A stretch of DNA of 64,000 nucleotides, taken from NCBI RefSeq assembly GCF_018531425.1, contig NZ_JAHBOI010000002.1:124001-188000 (forward strand), given 5' to 3'. Positions 63,093 through 64,000 of the stretch are shown piece after piece. The position numbers and the translations under genes were made by a program. The stretch is from Paenarthrobacter sp. DKR-5 (GTDB taxonomy: Bacteria > Actinomycetota > Actinomycetes > Actinomycetales > Micrococcaceae). The notes beneath the pieces are model-generated. The model did not search any database and was not told the DNA's origin. It worked only from the letters and a program-made list of their open reading frames with translations. Within the stretch, counting starts at the first letter, position 1. Each line of letters begins with the position of its first letter.

Positions 63093-63452
63093 TCAGGCCT
63101 TTGGCCGCACCGTTTCGTGCGGAATCGTAATGCCGCCCCACGTGTGCCGGGCGCGGTCGCGGGCACGCTCCACCCAGAGGGAGACGGCAGTGCGGTCCGC
63201 GCCGGCGTCAAGGCAGATCTGGGCCGCCAGCGGGTAATGCCAGGAGAACGGGTCGGACTGCACCGTTCCCAAATAAGTGCCGGCGGCCTCGGCCAGGAGA
63301 TCGGGGCGCCCGTCAGCGACGTGCCGAACCTCCGCGACCGCCGCCTCAAGGTCAAAGGGGCGTTCCTTTGACAACCGGTTGGCCGCGCCCATGATGCGTG
63401 CCGTTACGATCCTGTCCCCTGCGCTCGCCGCGCCTCGACTTCCATGCTGCAT
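63093..63452 (-). CDS. Hypothetical protein
   Basis: A 119-residue soluble protein that I do not recognise. The helix-rich pattern FDLEAAVAEVRHVADGRPDLLAEAAGTYLG and SWHYPLAAQICLDAGADRTAVSLWVERARDRA suggests a tetratricopeptide-like helical fold. TACGGT (63465-63460) seven bases before the ATG at 63452 predicts a leaderless start. It lies 50 bases downstream of the DNA ligase gene on the same strand. Confidence 0.6.
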   Translation of the reverse strand: MQHGSRGAASAGDRIVTARIMGAANRLSKERPFDLEAAVAEVRHVADGRPDLLAEAAGTYLGTVQSDPFSWHYPLAAQICLDAGADRTAVSLWVERARDRARHTWGGITIPHETVRPKA

Positions 63453-63502
63453 GAGGCCGACCGTAGTCGCGGGCACTGACAGAACGGAAGAGACCACCGG
63501 CC

Positions 63503-64000
63503 TTACTCGGGCACGACGTCGGCCGGTTCCTTGTCGGGGCGCAGGCCCCGCCAGGACGGATGGCGCAGGCGCCCGGTAGCTGTGCGCTCGGCAAACGTCA
63601 CTTCGCCCACCAGGCGGGGGGTGACCCAGTGCGCGTCGCGTGCGTCGGCGGCCGGAACGTCGCGCAGCGGGCTGGTCTTTCGCTCAAGCCGCGCCAGGAG
63701 GCGGGAGAGGTCCTCCAGGTCCCTTTCCCGGAACCCGGTTCCCACCCGCCCGACATAGCGCAAGTCGCCGTCCGCCGGCACGCCCAGCAGCAAGGACCCG
63801 ACTGTACCGGCCCTCCTGCCCCCGCCCGGGCGCCAGCCAGCGATGACGACCTCCTGCGTGCGCGCGTGCTTGACCTTCAGCCAGCTTCGGGAGCGCCGGC
63901 CGGGCAGGTAGCTGCTCCCCGCTTTCTTCGCCAGCAGACCTTCGAGCCCGTGTTCCTCGCTGATTGCCAGCACGTGCGACGGCGGCCCCTCGAAAAGCGG
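63503..64000 (-). CDS. ATP-dependent DNA ligase, C-terminal part (LigD-type), incomplete at window edge
   Basis: The last 165 residues of an ATP-dependent DNA ligase; the N-terminal part lies beyond the window. EGLLAKK is motif IV of the nucleotidyltransferase core and WLKVKH motif V. The OB-fold region follows with VGRVGTGFRERDLEDLSRLLARL and ends EVTFAERTATGRLRHPSWRGLRPDK, a close match to the ligase domain of LigD. LigD acts in non-homologous end joining with Ku. Whether the polymerase and nuclease domains are fused cannot be seen here. Confidence 0.88.
   Translation of the reverse strand, partial: PLFEGPPSHVLAISEEHGLEGLLAKKAGSSYLPGRRSRSWLKVKHARTQEVVIAGWRPGGGRRAGTVGSLLLGVPADGDLRYVGRVGTGFRERDLEDLSRLLARLERKTSPLRDVPAADARDAHWVTPRLVGEVTFAERTATGRLRHPSWRGLRPDKEPADVVPE

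Noticed and set aside
1-64000. CRISPR arrays, insertion sequences, integrases, rRNA operons, secondary-metabolite clusters
   Set aside because: Looked for on both strands; no direct-repeat array, transposase, integrase, ribosomal RNA or synthase gene was recognised.

Overview
This window is high-GC actinobacterial chromosome and fits the Micrococcaceae, most likely Arthrobacter in the broad sense. The inference rests on gene content. It has a bcc-aa3 respiratory chain with a di-haem QcrC, a complete Pup-proteasome locus with a naturally fused PafBC regulator, mycothiol synthesis (MshC), RbpA, HelY, polyprenol-phosphate mannose synthase and a LigD-type ligase. Most genes are housekeeping. No insertion sequence, CRISPR array, rRNA operon or biosynthetic gene cluster was seen. 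The only RNA gene found is a tRNA-Leu(GAG).

Layout. 1-1.6 kb: qcrC and ctaE (respiration). 1.7-7.6 kb: trpD, a stand-alone RAM-domain protein, two small DUF proteins, an MgtA-type P-ATPase overlapping a diacylglycerol-kinase-like gene. 7.8-12 kb: an accessory stretch of small genes (YegP-like, ArsR regulator with an operator-like palindrome, PhnB-like protein, small membrane proteins, tandem SRPBCC protein, NTF2-like protein). 12-20.3 kb: a UvrA paralogue, a kinase pseudogene fragment, a bacterial eRF1-like protein, peptide deformylase, an S9 peptidase and an RlmA-type methyltransferase. 20.3-24.7 kb: the divergent yczE/yczR pair, NfeD plus SPFH membrane proteins, and rbpA with two candidate promoters. 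24.8-45.3 kb: a long minus-strand run. In transcription order it reads HAD phosphatase, M50 protease, trmI, arc/mpa, dop, pup, prcB, prcA, pafA, two FKBP isomerases, a terminator, pafBC, a membrane protein, tatA, tatC, helY, amidohydrolase, ppm. 45.4-52.7 kb: PAC2 protein, mshC, uppP, aldo/keto reductase, acyl-CoA dehydrogenase, M20 peptidase. 52.9-64 kb: tRNA-Leu and then accessory genes, including a PAS-like protein, an MBL-fold hydrolase, a phage-type gene, RtcB, a sulfite-oxidase-family enzyme, an S53 peptidase, a VOC protein and the C-terminal part of a DNA ligase that runs off the window.

How the genes work together. Arc(Mpa), Dop, Pup, PrcA/PrcB and PafA form the pupylation-degradation machine. 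PafBC next to them is the DNA-damage transcription activator of the same locus. QcrC and CtaE belong to one respiratory supercomplex. TatA and TatC form a protein-export channel. UppP and Ppm serve envelope lipid-carrier chemistry, and MshC serves thiol homeostasis.

The strongest pattern not tied to a single gene is promoter architecture. About twenty genes carry a TANNNT-like -10 hexamer placed 5 to 7 bases before the start codon, which predicts leaderless transcripts and settles several starts. Other leads are a SigR/SigH-type promoter before rbpA, an aldo/keto reductase lacking its catalytic Tyr and His, a lone phage-type gene beside an orphan hairpin, and a YczR-type operator. I did not find a clearly new multi-gene system. 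All calls come from reading the sequence; no database search was run.
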